Part shown: piece after piece, positions 23,223-35,631 of the stretch | Layout: each line of letters begins with the position of its first letter | How positions within the stretch are numbered: position 1 is the stretch's first letter | NCBI RefSeq assembly: GCF_047675955.1 | Contig: NC_132915.1 | Location: forward strand, 46,048,526 to 46,112,525 | Direction of reading: 5' to 3' | DNA from: Chlorocebus sabaeus | Taxonomy: Eukaryota; Chordata; Mammalia; Primates; Cercopithecidae | Length of the DNA: 64,000 bases | Notes under the pieces: model-generated | What the model saw: only the letters and a program-made list of their open reading frames with translations | Database searches by the model: none | What the model was told of the DNA's origin: nothing | Program-made: the position numbers and the translations under genes

Positions 23223-23956
23223 GATAGAGACTATTTATATGCATATATATTTAAATTGAAAAATGTTGAAACAAAGCAAATGTTCATGAACTTAGAGACT
23301 GTCTTCCAAATTAAGAAACCCAAAAGATGCCAGAAACCTATTAACGGCAAGTTAAAAATTTGAACACTTAACAGGTCGCTTAGAAGATCTGCACAGTGAT
23401 TGTCTTTGGTGGAGAATAGTGGCTGGGCTAAGGGACACTTTTGGGGCTCAGGTAGTGTTATGTATCTCCATCTAGTTGGTGGTCCTGGGTATATTCACTG
23501 TGTAAAATTTATCAGGCTGTACGCTTTTATTTGTGTACTTTTCTGTAAGTATGTTAAACTTCAGTTTTACAAGTTTACTATTAACACTATTAATATAGTA
23601 CTATTATTAAAAATAGTAATAACAATAAACTAGCCCGAAAACAGTATGAAAGAAAGAACAGAAAAAGAAAAAGAGAAGTAAGTACAGGTGGGGAGAGAAA
23701 CAATAGAAGGCAGATACTTTATCACATTCAAAATCATTCAAATAACCATCATTAAATCTACTTTCCATGATTTCTTCAGGGGCAAGAAGTGTTAGGAAGC
23801 AAGTAAATATCTGAGTTTCATAGAATGAGGATGAGTATGAAAGACAGTAAAAGAGTGGCAGAAAGAATAGGTGAGAGAAATATCTTAACTAGGTAGTCAA
23901 AGCATGCAAGTGTGTCCAAGTAACTTAAAGGGGAAAAAAAAAAAACCACAACATAC

Positions 23957-24082
23957 CTCAATTTGAGATGTATCAACCCCGCAACATGGGACCTTGAAAT
24001 ATGCTGGCCAGTCTTGCTCACTAAGCCTGTCCTCTGATTTGTAATTAAGGCTATGTGGAGGTGGAGTAGGCCCAAGGTGTGC
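23957..24082 (-). CDS. BNC2: BNC2 coding exon 2 (residues 2-43)
   Basis: Read on the minus strand, this 126-base block translates to 42 residues beginning AHLGPTPPPHSLNY and ending VPCCGVDTSQIE. I recognise this as the N terminus of basonuclin 2, a nuclear zinc-finger protein active in keratinocytes, germ cells, pigment-related cells and craniofacial and urinary-tract development. The upstream boundary is a pyrimidine-rich tract ending in AG at 24084-24083. The downstream boundary is GAG|GTATGT with the intron starting at 23956. The exon opens with GCA, so the initiator Met codon must end the preceding exon, which lies beyond the window. It starts and ends at codon boundaries, so it can be skipped without a frameshift. 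No zinc finger is encoded here. The residues are proline- and acid-rich with a CC pair. Identification rests on protein recall; the splice sites are seen directly. Confidence 0.95.
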
Positions 24083-24205
24083 CTATTGAGAGATTGGGAA
24101 AGGAAATTACATATGCCCAGACAGTATTACTTAAAAGCACTGAGTACATCAAAACATCTTTTTAAGAAATTGCAAATATAATACACCAATGACGAACTAA
24201 ACACA

Positions 24206-24499
24206 TTTTTTTTTTTTTTTTTTTGAGACGGGAGTCTTGCTCTGTCACCCAGGCTGGAGTGCAGTGGCGTGATCTCGGCTCACTGCAAGCTCCGCTTCCC
24301 GGGTTCACGCCATTCTCCTGCCTCAGCCTCCCGAGTAGCTGGGACTACAGGCGCCTGCCACCACACCCGGCTAGTTTTTTGTATTTTTAATAGGGACAGG
24401 TTTTCACCATGTTAGCCAGGATGGTCTCGATCTCATGACCTCGTGATCCGCCCACCTTGGCCTCCTAAAGTGCTGGGATTACAGGCGTGAGCCACCGCC
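24206..24499 (-). mobile_element. AluY-like, full length, beside BNC2 exon 2
   Basis: A young-looking reverse Alu flanked by CTAAACACA on both sides. It lies about 125 bases upstream of the exon 2 acceptor in the opposite orientation to a plus-strand reading, that is, sense-strand Alu with respect to BNC2. Confidence 0.93.
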
Positions 24500-24759
24500 C
24501 TAAACACAGTTTTAAAGAGTTAATAGTTTCTAAGGCTGATAGTAGCCAACCGCTAAATAAACTTTGGTGAGAACTAAAGTAACAAAGTGGGAATAACTGA
24601 ATAATTTGCTAATTGATAATGGATACACTTTTGGCCTGCCTAGCTCAATTTCTTACTCCCTTTTCTTCCACTTAATATGACACTTTTAACTGCTGTTAGG
24701 GAATACTAATCACCACCCCCCCCACCCCTCTACCCCACTCCCTTGCCAAGTACAAGAAG

Positions 24760-26900
24760 CTGCGGAGAACACAAAAGTTAAGACATATTCCTTGCTCACA
24801 ACTTTACAATCTAGTACAGGAGATAAGCCATGAACAAAACAACCTTAACAAAAACAATGGGAAATGAAATGAGCGCAGAATTCCACAGAAACTTAAGAGA
24901 TTCCTTCCAGCCAGTGTGGTTTAAAAAAAAAAAAAAAAGCTTCTACACCAAGGCAGGTTTTGTTCTTGCACTGAGTGTCCGGATTATATTCCTAGAGAAG
25001 TAATACAGTTTGACTGGAACATAAGGGAAGATGTGCATGGAAGAACAATGAATGAAATGGATGTAGTGGTTGATAGGAACTATTGTAAAAGTAAGGGCCC
25101 TATACTCCACTACAAAGAGTTGCTATTTAGCCTATTATCCACCAACAGTCTAAACTACTAAAAGCTTCTCAACAGCAGTAACATCTGATCATTATTTTAC
25201 TCCAAGTTTTATCTGGCAACAGTATGACAGATGGACTGAAGTGTGAAAAGACAAAAGTGGGGTCCAGTTAGGAAGACATTAAAATAGGCTGGGCACAGTG
25301 GCTCATGCCTGTAATCCCAAACTGTGGAAGGCCAAGGCGGGCAGATCACCTGAGGTCAGGAGTTCAAGACCATCCTGGCCAAAATGGTGAAACCCCATCT
25401 CTACTAAAAATACAAAAAAAAAAATCAGCCAGGTGTAGTGGTGCATGCCTGTAGTCCCAGCTACTCGGGAGGCTGAGGCAGAAGAATGAGCTGAACCCAA
25501 GAAGCAGAGGTTGCAGTGAGCAGAGATTGTGCCATTGCACTCCAGCCTGGGCAATAAGAGCAAAACTCCATCTCAATCAATCAATCAATAATCTGGGTAA
25601 ATTACTGGCAATAGGGCTGGAGAAAACAAAAAGGACAAGATACAAAAGATACTGTAAAGATAAAATCAAGGGGACCAGAATGACTATAACAAATGAGAAG
25701 TGTCAACAATGACACTAAAGTTCTAATAGTCTGAGCACAGGAAAATGGTAGCATTATCAACAGAAAGGGGGGTGAACTATTTTGTGAGAATATGTATCAA
25801 GTTCAGTATGGGGGAAGAGCAGATCATGCAGATAGCCAGGCAACTAGAAATGTTAGAAAACAGACTGACACTGAAGTTATCACATCCAGCAGCCATCTAC
25901 ACAGACCTGACCCAAGAAATAAACAAGTGGCCAAGGTCAGTATCTCAGGGGATACCTATGGTTATTAGGGGAAAAAAAACAAAGAACAGAGTTAACAGGA
26001 GCATTGTGATTGTCCCACGTTCCACATGATAAGGGAAAACAGTTGACAGAAGATAGGATGCTTGAGAGTTTTAAATGATCTAAAACAAGAAGACTTATGT
26101 TTAGGGTATGGTTAAAACCAAGTGAAATACTAAGCAGAAGCAAATACAGTAAGAACAAACCAAAAGGCATGGGAATAATAAATACCAAAATCAGAATAGT
26201 GCTTAAGGATGGAATATGGGGAAAGGCGGATGGGGAGATTGACAATGAGTGACACAGTATAATTTCAATGGTAACCCTAGTCTTCAGATGTGTTTGTACG
26301 TATTAGTTCCTAAACTTGGGTCAATGGGTGTTCAACATACCATTCTTCATGGATATTTGTGGCTGAAATATTTTATTAGGCTTTGTGCCATAAGAGTGAA
26401 TGTCTTTGTGGATTGATAGGTATACAGAATCCACATTGCAGAAGAGTTAAGAAGTAAGCAAATTGTGAAGACAAAGAGGCAGAAAAGATAAAATATTCTT
26501 TGGAGAAATTCTGCAAAGAAAACAAGTAAGAGAAACGTGGTCTGAAAAGTTAGAGGAGCTCGGACAGGTTGTGTTCATAAGTTGGCAGTTTGTTTTTCAC
26601 TACGGGGAGAAAAGAGACTATCACAGGCAAAGGGGACGAAGCCAGCAGAGAAAAGGATATTGAAGATCTAAGCCAGAGGGAAAATGGTATGAAAGGGTCC
26701 GAGGAGAGAATATGATCAAGAGCACAAATGAAAAGGGTGCCCCTGGAGGGAGAAAAAAGAAACCCTTTTTTTTCCCTCAGAAACCAAAGGCAAGAGATAC
26801 AGAAAAAAAAAAAACTCTGTGGTTAAGAAATACATATATTAAAACTGCTCATGTTAGAAAACCAGTTTATTACTAGTCTCTTCCACTAAATTGTACACTT
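24760..26900. mobile_element. Ancient dispersed repeat, family unassigned
   Basis: Around the Alu at 25287-25591, phrases such as CTTTACAATCTAGTACAGGAG, AACAGCAGTAACATCTGATCA and GGGTCCAGTTAGGAAGACATT recall a widespread old mammalian repeat. The name and boundaries are unclear. No ORF is intact. Confidence 0.35.
25287..25591 (+). mobile_element. Alu, full length, AATC-rich tail
   Basis: Starts GGCTGGGCACAGTGGCTCA. The tail has evolved into an AATC microsatellite. Confidence 0.94.
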
Positions 26901-27073
26901 CTTAAAAGGGACAGAATTTTTATTTGCTAATTCACGGTCTAACAGGGTACTCAATAAATGAGAAAAGTAAAGATGGGGCTATGTGGTGAGAGAGACCTGA
27001 CAGGAAGGAATCGAGGAGTACCAGAAGGAAGAAAAGGTTGGGTCCAACTGGAAAGGGTAAAGAGAAACTCTGC

Positions 27074-27334
27074 TATAATCCCAGCATTTTGGGAGGCCGA
27101 GGCGGGTGGATCACCGACGAGCCTGACCAACATGGAGAAACCCCGTGTCGACTAAAAATACAAAATTAGCTGAGTATGGTGGCGCATGCCTGTAATCCCA
27201 ACTACTCAGGGGCCTGAGGCAGGAGAATCTCTTGAACCCGGGAGGCGGAGGCTGCGGTGAGCCGAGATCACACCATTGCTCTCTAGCCTGGGCAACAAGA
27301 GCGAAACTCTGTCTCAAAAAAAAAAAAAAAAAAG
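27074..27334 (+). mobile_element. 5'-truncated Alu with target-site duplication
   Basis: Begins inside the left monomer (TATAATCCCAGCATTTTGGG) and lacks part of the segment after GGTGGATCACC. AGAAACTCTG occurs just before the start and after the A tail, supporting truncation at insertion. Confidence 0.9.
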
Positions 27335-27547
27335 AAAGAAACTCTGTATCAGTAAGAAATGAGTAACAGAAATGGCAAATAGCAGAACTCAGCCTGGGTT
27401 CCCACAAAAGTGTGAGAAATAATAAACAAGCTGACTGGGTCCAAGAAAGTATAGCTCAGAGTTCCCAGTTTGGGAAGTGAAATACTTAGAACCAGCAAGG
27501 AGTTCTCAACACAAAGAGAAAAATACCTTGCTCTAAAACATACACCA

Positions 27548-27843
27548 TGCCAAGTGCAGTGGCTCACACCTGTAATCCCAGCACTTTGGGAGGACAAGGC
27601 AGGTGGATCACCTGAGGTCAGGAGTTCAAGACTAGCCTGGCCAACATGGTGAAACCCCGTCTCTACTGAAAATACAAAAATCAGCCAGGAGTGGTGGTAC
27701 ACGCCTATAGTTCCGGCTACTCAGGAGGCTGAGGTACGAGAATTGCTTGAACTTGGGAGGTGGAGGTTGCAGTGAGCTGAGATCACGCTATTGCGCTCCA
27801 GCCTGGGTGACAGAGTGAGGCTCTGTCTCAAAAAAAAAAAAAA
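27548..27843 (+). mobile_element. Alu, full length
   Basis: Two monomers with a terminal A run of about 14. Confidence 0.94.
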
Positions 27844-30534
27844 GACAATAACACATATAGCTTGATGGGCAATACTATGTTATAAATCGTCGTCATTATG
27901 CAGCATTCTCATAGTGTATAGTTCTTATGAAGAAAATAAAGTAAAACACTGAGAACTGATTTTAGATGAAATTAGTCTTTATTTAGGTTTCCCCAAATTC
28001 AAAGTGTTTAGTATGTAGCGTTCTAATGTCTATGAATTTATTTCTGGCTAGGAAATTCCCCAAAGCCAACAAAAATCAAAATACTTTATGCTATGTCACC
28101 TATGTGATTTGAACAAAGGCATAAAAGATGTGGAATAATTTCACTTCATTAATAAACATAAGACAAAGCTGAAGAGAGCCAAGTTCCACTCCTTATTGTC
28201 CGATTCCTGTCTCCAGAACTGCAATTGTGGTCCAAAGTCACAGCAGCTTTCTGCCCAATTAGCGAGGTCTGCATTAGCAGAACTCAGTACTTCTAGTCCA
28301 GAATCCCTCTAGAGAGCAGGGAAATGATGGGTTCCATCACCTGGCCAACATCAGCAACCGCCAGAGTCACCTTAGGGACACAGACAAAGACATTCATCTA
28401 CTGTACTGGCAGCCTCTACAGCCTGCCTTCCTAACAGAGTCCTTTCTGTGAAGACCACTATCTAAGTGACCTGTCATAGAGCTTTATAAAGCAGCATTAA
28501 TACTGTGGGCCAAAATGAGATTGATCTTTGAGCTTCGTGGTCTCCTGTTGTCAACAGTGCATTATAAAACCAATACTAAATACTTTATAAACAGGTCTCC
28601 CTACAGTATATTAGAAAAACAGTGCATATTTCATGCCCCATAGTTAGGTAGCCACATATCCATCAGACAAATAAATTATTTATTAGGTGCTCAGAAGTGC
28701 AATAAGAGTCAATAAACTAACTTCTGGATACTTATAAGCTACTATTTCACTGGAAATTGTACCTGAATGAGAAAACTGTCTCACTAACTGAATAGGGGGT
28801 GGAAATATCTCAGCTCTCTCAAGTGTACTGTCAGAAGGAAGCATAGGCCTCATGAGTGAGAAAGGACAAAATCCCCACACCCTGAAAAAAGTCCTAGTTA
28901 TTAAATTACAAAGAAAGCATCATCCAACCCCATACTCATTTCTTTTCTCTTGTGTATAGATTCCTCTGGTTCTACCATCCTTGGAGACAGCTCGGGGAAA
29001 TAAAAATTGGTGGAAACGTTTCTAATACACCCTGAGTCAGGCCACATGACAACCACCAATAATGGTTTGCATTTCACATCTCCAAAGAAACTACACAATG
29101 ACTTGAGTATACAAGCTTTCTGCTACATGCGTAGCATAGAATTTCGAATTTATGAATCTAGGGTTTAGAGTAGACTTTTTTCCCCCCATGTTTGGTTAAA
29201 GCTCCTAAGCCTACAGACACCCTGTGCTCTGTCCAACATATAAGGCATCTCCTTCCTGGCTCTACCCCTCTGAAAGAGGACCTTCCATTCTAGAATGTAT
29301 TTCAGCCCTTCGAGAAGAAGAATTTCTTCAGAGGGAGTTATTTCTCAAACTATCAGAGGCGTGGACCTTTGTGTAGTATTGTGGGTGTCATGGTTTCACA
29401 TGTTGGCCACATTAATACCGGAGAGCAAGCATCTGTAACCCACAGCTGTGTGTGCTCCAGCCCCAAAGCACCCGCAGGGCTGATGCCAATGCAAACCACT
29501 CTTCCCATCCCACATCTGAACCACACTGGTTTTCTTCAGGAGCCAGAGGCTGAGATACAGTTCTGAAAATGAAGGTTTAGGGTTCTTTCCATTCACATGA
29601 TGGGCATAGGGTGTTGAGAGGAATAGTGCCAGATGCACTGGCTCCTTTTTTCTCCCCTATTCCATACCAAGTGAATAAACCATAAAGAGGCTTATCATGT
29701 CAAAGGGTATTCCAAAATACCCCAGGGAAAAAACCTAAATGGATAAATATGTAGATTTTGTTCACACTGTTCTCAGTTTTTCCCCCACCATCTTATACTT
29801 TTATTCCTATAGGCTGCAGTTATTAAGGTTGAAAAATATTTTATGTCAGTAGGAAAAAGTGGAACTAAAGGAGAAACATGGGAGAGACTTAGTTTCACAT
29901 CACTTTCTCAAAAAGACCTCCCAAATCCTACAAATAATGAATGCTAATGTAAAAATACAGGAGAAGACTGGTTTCTGTATTACTTTTGCTACTACAACCA
30001 CTACAGCTAAGATGATTATTCATATTAATGAGTTTGGTATGTAGACAAACTATAAAAGACGCAGTCTCTGACCTCAAGTACTTATCTCTGTCTTTTGGGA
30101 TTTACTCCTCCTGCTAGATTTACTTTTATTCTTCATACCCTTGCCCAGAGGAAGTGATCATCACTCAGGACTTGGAATATTTCCATGGGTGGGGTTTAAA
30201 TATGACAATGAGAAGAAAGAGAACTTTTGCCCTTGGACACAGACAACGTTGGCCCCAAAGCTCAGGATGTCTAGTTTGTGGCAAGGAGAAATATAAACTC
30301 CCTGTGAAATTTTTACACTGATCTCACTGAGCTTTATCAGAAAAACTGCGTAAAATGTGGAAGTTTGTAACATTTCAGTGCTTTATCACATCATGCCCAC
30401 ATATGCAAACAGTATCACTGTATGTGAATGAACTAATAGTAAACAATTTATCTTCATCCTTTATAGCGTTATTTACATTTTATGTGTGTGCTTATAGCAT
30501 ATATAGAAGAAATATATCCAGGAAATCAATTTTG

Positions 30535-30735
30535 CCAAGTGGTTAAGTGTCAGAGTTCTGCAGTGAAATGTCTTGGGTTTGAATAACTGTAGAGCCTTTT
30601 ACTAATTGTGTGATCTTAGCAAGTTACTTAGCCAAAGTTCTTCATCTCTAAAGTGGAAATAAAAGTATCTGTTCACAGAATTGTTGTGAAGATTAAACAT
30701 TTTTATTAGTGCAAAACATTTAGCCAAGCACCTAG
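30535..30735 (+). mobile_element. MIR
   Basis: Matches the MIR core: GTCTTGGGTTTGAAT, TACTAATTGTGTGATCTTAG, CAAGTTACTTAGCC, then TTGTTGTGAAGATTAAA. Confidence 0.85.
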
Positions 30736-31589
30736 CATACAAGTACTAAAATATCAGTTGCTGCGTATGTATGTGTGTGAAAAGAGATTTCAAAGTAGAA
30801 GCCCACAGTCCAAGTTTGGCTTCAGATGTGTTTTGCTTGGCTCCTCCTAAGTGAGTGTGTATGAGTGTGCATATGTTTAATTAATGACCAACATGTAAAA
30901 CACAATAAATTTTCAATTAAAATATGGATGTTCAGCTGCTGAGGGAATGGGCAGGGAGAGGCAAAAGGTGAGGCGTTAAAGAATTAAAGATACGGCAAGA
31001 GAAATGTATATTCCTTTGTGACAACAATCAACAGGGGAGGAGTAGAAACAGCTCTCTGCAGCACATGCTTTCATTTTATACCCTACCAGGTTCTCGCACT
31101 TCCTTTACTTGCCTGGCCACTATTGCCATCTAAGTTCATGACCCCTGGCCTACAAGCATCCATTAACTTAGCATATATGGAGAGTTCATTCACACATAAA
31201 TGAAAGTCATATTTAAATAGAGTATCAAGTACCAAAATGTTTTCTATTATGCCTGCCTCTAATGAAAATAACAATGAATTGCATTCCATTCCTTTTGCAT
31301 TTTCCTAAACCCTATATTGTTTACTGTAATATATATAAGGAATAAGTAAACCCATTACATGTGACTGTATCAGGGGCCCTGCTACAAGTACAGACATGGG
31401 CTTTGAGACAGCTATTTTTTCAGTAACAGTGGTTCTCAAATATATTTGCTTTAGCTAGGGGAGACCTTTTTTGAAAAGAAAAAAAATATTGATATTGTAA
31501 ATATATGAAACAAGTAGTAGAAAGCCTGGACCCCTTGGCTTCTGCAGCCTGACACACACAGAACTGTAAGGTCATACCAAAAAGTTTTA

Positions 31590-31690
31590 GGAAACAGATC
31601 TAATCCCACTGCTTTACAATACAATCAAGGAAACTGAGGCAAAGTCAAATAATAAACTGGTAGCAAAGCCTAGACCATTTTTCAGGAATT
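31590..31690 (-). mobile_element. Possible MIR fragment
   Basis: GGAAACTGAGGCAAAGTCAAA and the following bases resemble the reverse MIR core. The copy is short and diverged. Confidence 0.5.
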
Positions 31691-31919
31691 GGTTCTCCTA
31701 ACTGTGTTTACACGAGAGCCCAAAGCAGTCACCCAGGAGGTTGATAATCTAGTAGTATACTAGATTTACTCTTTGTGACTTGTGAGAACTGACTATTAAA
31801 TTTTTAGGAAACTTGCAAGCCAGTTGACTTCATATTGGCCATGTTGAACCTGACTACAATCAGCGTCAGAGCCCCCCACATGTAACTCCATAACCTTATT
31901 AAACTCACTTTTGTTCTTT

Positions 31920-32221
31920 TTTGTTTGTTTGTTTTTTGAGTCAGGGTCTTGCTCTGTCACCAAGGCTGAAGTGCCGAGGTCCAATCTCTGCTAACTGCAA
32001 CCTCTGCCTCCTGGGTTCAAGGGACTCTCGAGCCTCAGCCTCCATAGTCGCTGGGATTACAGCCATGTAATCCCACCATGTCTGGCTAATTTTTGTATTT
32101 TTAGTAGAGACAGAGTTTCACCATGTTGGCAGACTGGTCTCGAACTCTTGGCCTCAAGTGATCTGCCCTCCACAGCCTCCCAAAGTGCCGGGATTACAGG
32201 AGTGAGCCACTGCGCCTGGCC
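31920..32221 (-). mobile_element. Alu, full length
   Basis: Reverse Alu with a TTTG-interrupted tail. It ends GTGAGCCACTGCGCCTGGC. Confidence 0.94.
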
Positions 32222-32516
32222 TAAACTGTTTTTTTAAATTAAAAAAAAATTAATCCATGTAATTGAAAAAGAATTATACTTTCCATGTAACATATATTAA
32301 AACATCTGAAATTCTTTCCATTTTTAAAATATACAAAATATCACACCACACAAAGAAATATAAAGTATACTATGAAAGTATAAATTATTAAAATTTTACA
32401 AACACAACCACTGCTTGAGATGTTGACATTTGGCCAAGTTAGGCATCTTCACAGGGTACATAAATAATTAAGTGTTTGTCCTTGTACCCGCTTCTAGAGA
32501 TTTGAGAAATTTCATA

Positions 32517-32846
32517 AAAAGTATGAAGAAGGCCAGGCGCGGTGGCTCAAGCCTGTAATCCCAGCACTTTGGGAGGCCAAGACGGGTGGATCATAAGGTC
32601 AGGAGATCGAGACCATCCTGGCTAACATGGTGAAACTCCGTCTCTACTAAAAAATACGAAAAACTAGCTGGGCGAGGTGGCGGGCGCCTGCAGTCCCAGC
32701 TTCTCGGGAGGCTGAGGCAGGAGAATGGCGTGAACCCGGGAGGCGGAGCTTGCAGTGAGCTGGGATCTGGCCACTGCACTCCAGCCTGGGGGACACAGCG
32801 AGACTCTGTCTCAAAAAAAAAAAAAAGAAAAGAAAAGTATGAAGAA
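32517..32846 (+). mobile_element. Young AluY with Old World monkey diagnostic, intact TSD
   Basis: The element at 32531-32832 is flanked by a perfect 14-base duplication AAAAGTATGAAGAA (32517-32530 and 32833-32846). It carries GATCTGGCCACTGC in place of the usual GATCGCGCCACTGC, close to the GATCCGGCCAC variant of cercopithecine AluYR. Its low divergence suggests recent insertion. Confidence 0.93.
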
Positions 32847-33020
32847 AACCAAGCCAGACTCTTAGGAGTTACAGAATAAATCTGCACATAAATGTGGACT
32901 TCTTACTACGTAAAAGACACTGTAAGTTTTATAGAAGATACATACATACAGTAAAGTCTCAGCATCCAGAGCTCTTAGGAAATTAATCATTCTGGATGGG
33001 CACAGAGTCAAGGAGATGGA

Positions 33021-33235
33021 ACTTTATTGAGCACCTGTTGTGTGCCAGGTACTATGCAAAACATAAAATATTTTTTCATTCATTCTTCATAGGTCCTATG
33101 AGATAGGTATTATTATTCTCATTCTACCAATAAGGAAATCGAAGCTAAGAGAGTTTAGTCACTTGGCCAAAGTCTTATATTAAGTATCAAAGTGGGAATT
33201 CAAGACCAAGTTGGTCTGATTTCAAAATATGTGCT
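33021..33235 (-). mobile_element. MIR
   Basis: Reverse MIR: TTGAGCACCTGTTGTGTGCC, then CCTATGAGATAGGTATTATT and GAGTTTAGTCACTTGGCC. This is a clear match with moderate divergence. Confidence 0.85.
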
Positions 33236-33450
33236 CATCCAAATATCCAGCATTGCCTCTTCAGGTTTCTACCATTTTAGACAAGAATTTTCTGAAAAGG
33301 TGCTGCATATTACCCTGTTTTAAGCAGGACATATCTTTCTTGATAATTAAACATCAATTAATATCTTCAGGCTTCTAAGTGCTTAGGGCCTCCTATTTGA
33401 CTTGGCATGGGAAAGAGGAGCTCTGGGACTGCCCTATTTTTTTTTAATTC

Positions 33451-33800
33451 AACAATCTACCATTTTTTTTTTTTTTTTTTTTTTTCTTTTTCTTTTTGAG
33501 ACAGAGTCTCGCTGTATCGCCCAGGCTGGAGTGCAGTGGCCGGATCTCAGCTCACTGCAAGCTCCGCCTCCTGGGTTTTTACGCCATTCTCCTGCCTCAG
33601 CCTCCCGAGTAGCCGGGACTACAGGCACCCGCCATCTCGCCCGGCTAGTTTTTTTTTGTATTTTTTAGTAGAGACGGGGTTTCACCGTGTTAGCCAGGAT
33701 GGTCTCGAACTCCTGACCTCGTGATCCGCCCGTCTCGGCCTCCCAAAGTGCTGGGATTACAGGCTTGAGCCACCGCGCCCGGCCAACAATCTACCATTTT
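33451..33800 (-). mobile_element. Young AluYR-type element with intact TSD
   Basis: Reverse Alu at 33467-33784 flanked by a perfect AACAATCTACCATTTT duplication. It contains GGCCGGATCTCAGC and GCCCGGCTAGTTTTTT, which I associate with Old World monkey AluYRa. Its poly-T end is long. Confidence 0.94.
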
Positions 33801-34143
33801 ATCCTTTCATAGTTAGTTGTAATTATTAATTGTTTGTCTAATATTTGCTTTCTTCCCAGCTCTAGAATTTGCTATTTTATTTTACTATGAGTCTTTCCAA
33901 GGGAATATTAAGTAGTCATTAAGAAGAATGAAAAAAACTGTTAAGTACAGATAAGCAACATCTCCAAACAAAACATGAGTAAAAGACAAGATACAGAACA
34001 GTAAATACCATGTACTATCATTGATGGAGAAAGAGAAAAACAGGCGAAAAAGAGAATAGAAAAGAAAAACTGAGGAGGTAACAAATACTTCTAAATTGGG
34101 GCTAAGCTATTGCTAGAAATACCTTTAAGGATCTGGCAAAATA

Positions 34144-34438
34144 AGGCTGGGTGTGATGGCTCACACTTGTAATCCCAGCACTTTGGGAGGCCGAGGCAGG
34201 AAGACTGTTTGAGCCTAGGAGTTCAAAACGAGCCTGGGCAACATGGCAAAACCCGTCTCTACAAACAATACAAAAATGAGTTGGGCATGGTGGTATGTGC
34301 CAATGGTCCTAGCTACTCCAGAGGTTGAGGTGGGAGGGTCACCTGAGCCCGGGGTGGTCAAGGCTATAGTAAGTCCTAATCGTGCCACTGCACTCCAGCC
34401 TGGATGACAGAGTGAGACACTCTCTTAAAAATTAAAAA
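34144..34438 (+). mobile_element. Alu, older (AluJ-like)
   Basis: Full-length but diverged: CAAAACGAGCCTGGGCAACA in the left arm and an AAATTAAAAAAG tail. Confidence 0.9.
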
Positions 34439-34474
34439 AGAAGGAATCTGGTAAACAGAAAAAAAGGAGAATCT

Positions 34475-34773
34475 GGCCAGGTGCAGTGGCTCATGCCTGT
34501 AATCCCAGAACTTTGGGAGGCCAAGGTGGGTGAATCACTTGAGGTCAGGGGTTCGAGACCAGACTGGCCAACATGGTGAAACCCCATCTCTACCAAAAAA
34601 TACAAAAATGTAGCCAGGCATGGTGTCAGGCACCTGTAGTCCCAGCTACTCAGGAGGCTGAGACAAGAGAATTGCTAGGACCCAGGAGATGGAGATTGCA
34701 GTGAGCCAAGATCAGGCCACTGCACTCCAGCCTGAGCCACAGAGCGAGGCTGTCTCAAAAAAAAAAAAAAAAA
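34475..34773 (+). mobile_element. Alu (AluS-like), full length
   Basis: Starts GGCCAGGTGCAGTGGCTCA, 36 bases after the previous Alu in the same orientation. Confidence 0.94.
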
Positions 34774-35341
34774 GCAATGGAACATTTTTTTTCTCTGTGT
34801 AAGCTTCTGTACTCTTTTTTTCACTTTTTACACTACATATATATATGTATGCAATTAACAAAATGAAAAAAAATTTAATATATCACGATGGCCCTGAAAA
34901 TCAAAGAAAGTTTTGGAATTTTCAGGTTCTAAGCAATATATGGGGGAATGACTATCTTAGAAGTTCAGTATGTAAGCTTGCAAGCTTCGTTTCATTCTCC
35001 AGGATGCTCAAAGCACAGTTCCTACCTGCTTTTCAACTGTGTTCATATTAGCCCAGTATGAATATTTAAAACAAAGTCCTCTAATTTCACATCATTTATA
35101 GTATAGCTAGAGAGACTATATGTAAATGTACAGGTTAGATAAAAGATGTAAATAACCGCTCTCTTACAACAGTAGAAGTCTACAAATCAGTACATGTGTT
35201 GTTAGTTATAATACATCCAGGAGTACATGTTATTTGGTTGAAAGAGCAGGTTGGGCCAAGATTCTTAGACTAAGGAGAATATCAAAAGGCAAAGAGAAGA
35301 CACCATTCCAAATGGGTGGGAAAGCACAAATAAAAGTATAA

Positions 35342-35631
35342 TAATCCCAGCACCTTGGGAGACCAAGGCAGGAAACTCAACAGCTTGAGCGCACGAGTTT
35401 GAGATCAGCCTGGGTAACAGAGTTAGAAGATCCCATTGCTACAAAAAAATTAAAAATTAGCCAGGTGTGGTGGTGCATGCCTGTGGTCCCAACTACTCAG
35501 GAGGCTGAGGTGGGAGGATTATTTGAGCCTGGGAGCTTAAGGCTGCAGTGAGCCATGATCATGTCACTGCTCTCCAGCCTAGGCAAGAGAAAGAGATCCT
35601 GTGCTTTAAAAAAAAAAAAAAAAAAAAAAAA
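35342..35631 (+). mobile_element. Alu (AluJ-like), missing first bases
   Basis: Begins at TAATCCCAGCACCTTGGGAG. Diverged, with a 24-base A tail. Confidence 0.9.

Larger units (their letters stand above)
13909..23956 (-). other. BNC2: BNC2 intron 2, complete
   Basis: This is the 10,048-base intron between the two recognised coding exons, with a GTATGT donor and a TTTTCAG acceptor. Its 3' half (13909 to about 19650) is almost free of interspersed repeats. It carries a G-rich tract, a 22-base tandem duplication, a pyrimidine tract and two conserved-looking blocks listed separately. Its 5' half holds a run of Alus from 19653 to 23222. Between 19821 and 21460 I see only unique sequence, a short perfect hairpin and an AAAC repeat. 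Between 23223 and 23956 I see no gene or clear repeat. Confidence 0.9.

Noticed and set aside
23818..24075. 85-codon minus-strand ORF across BNC2 exon 2
   Set aside because: It is in a different frame from the basonuclin reading and runs through the donor site.
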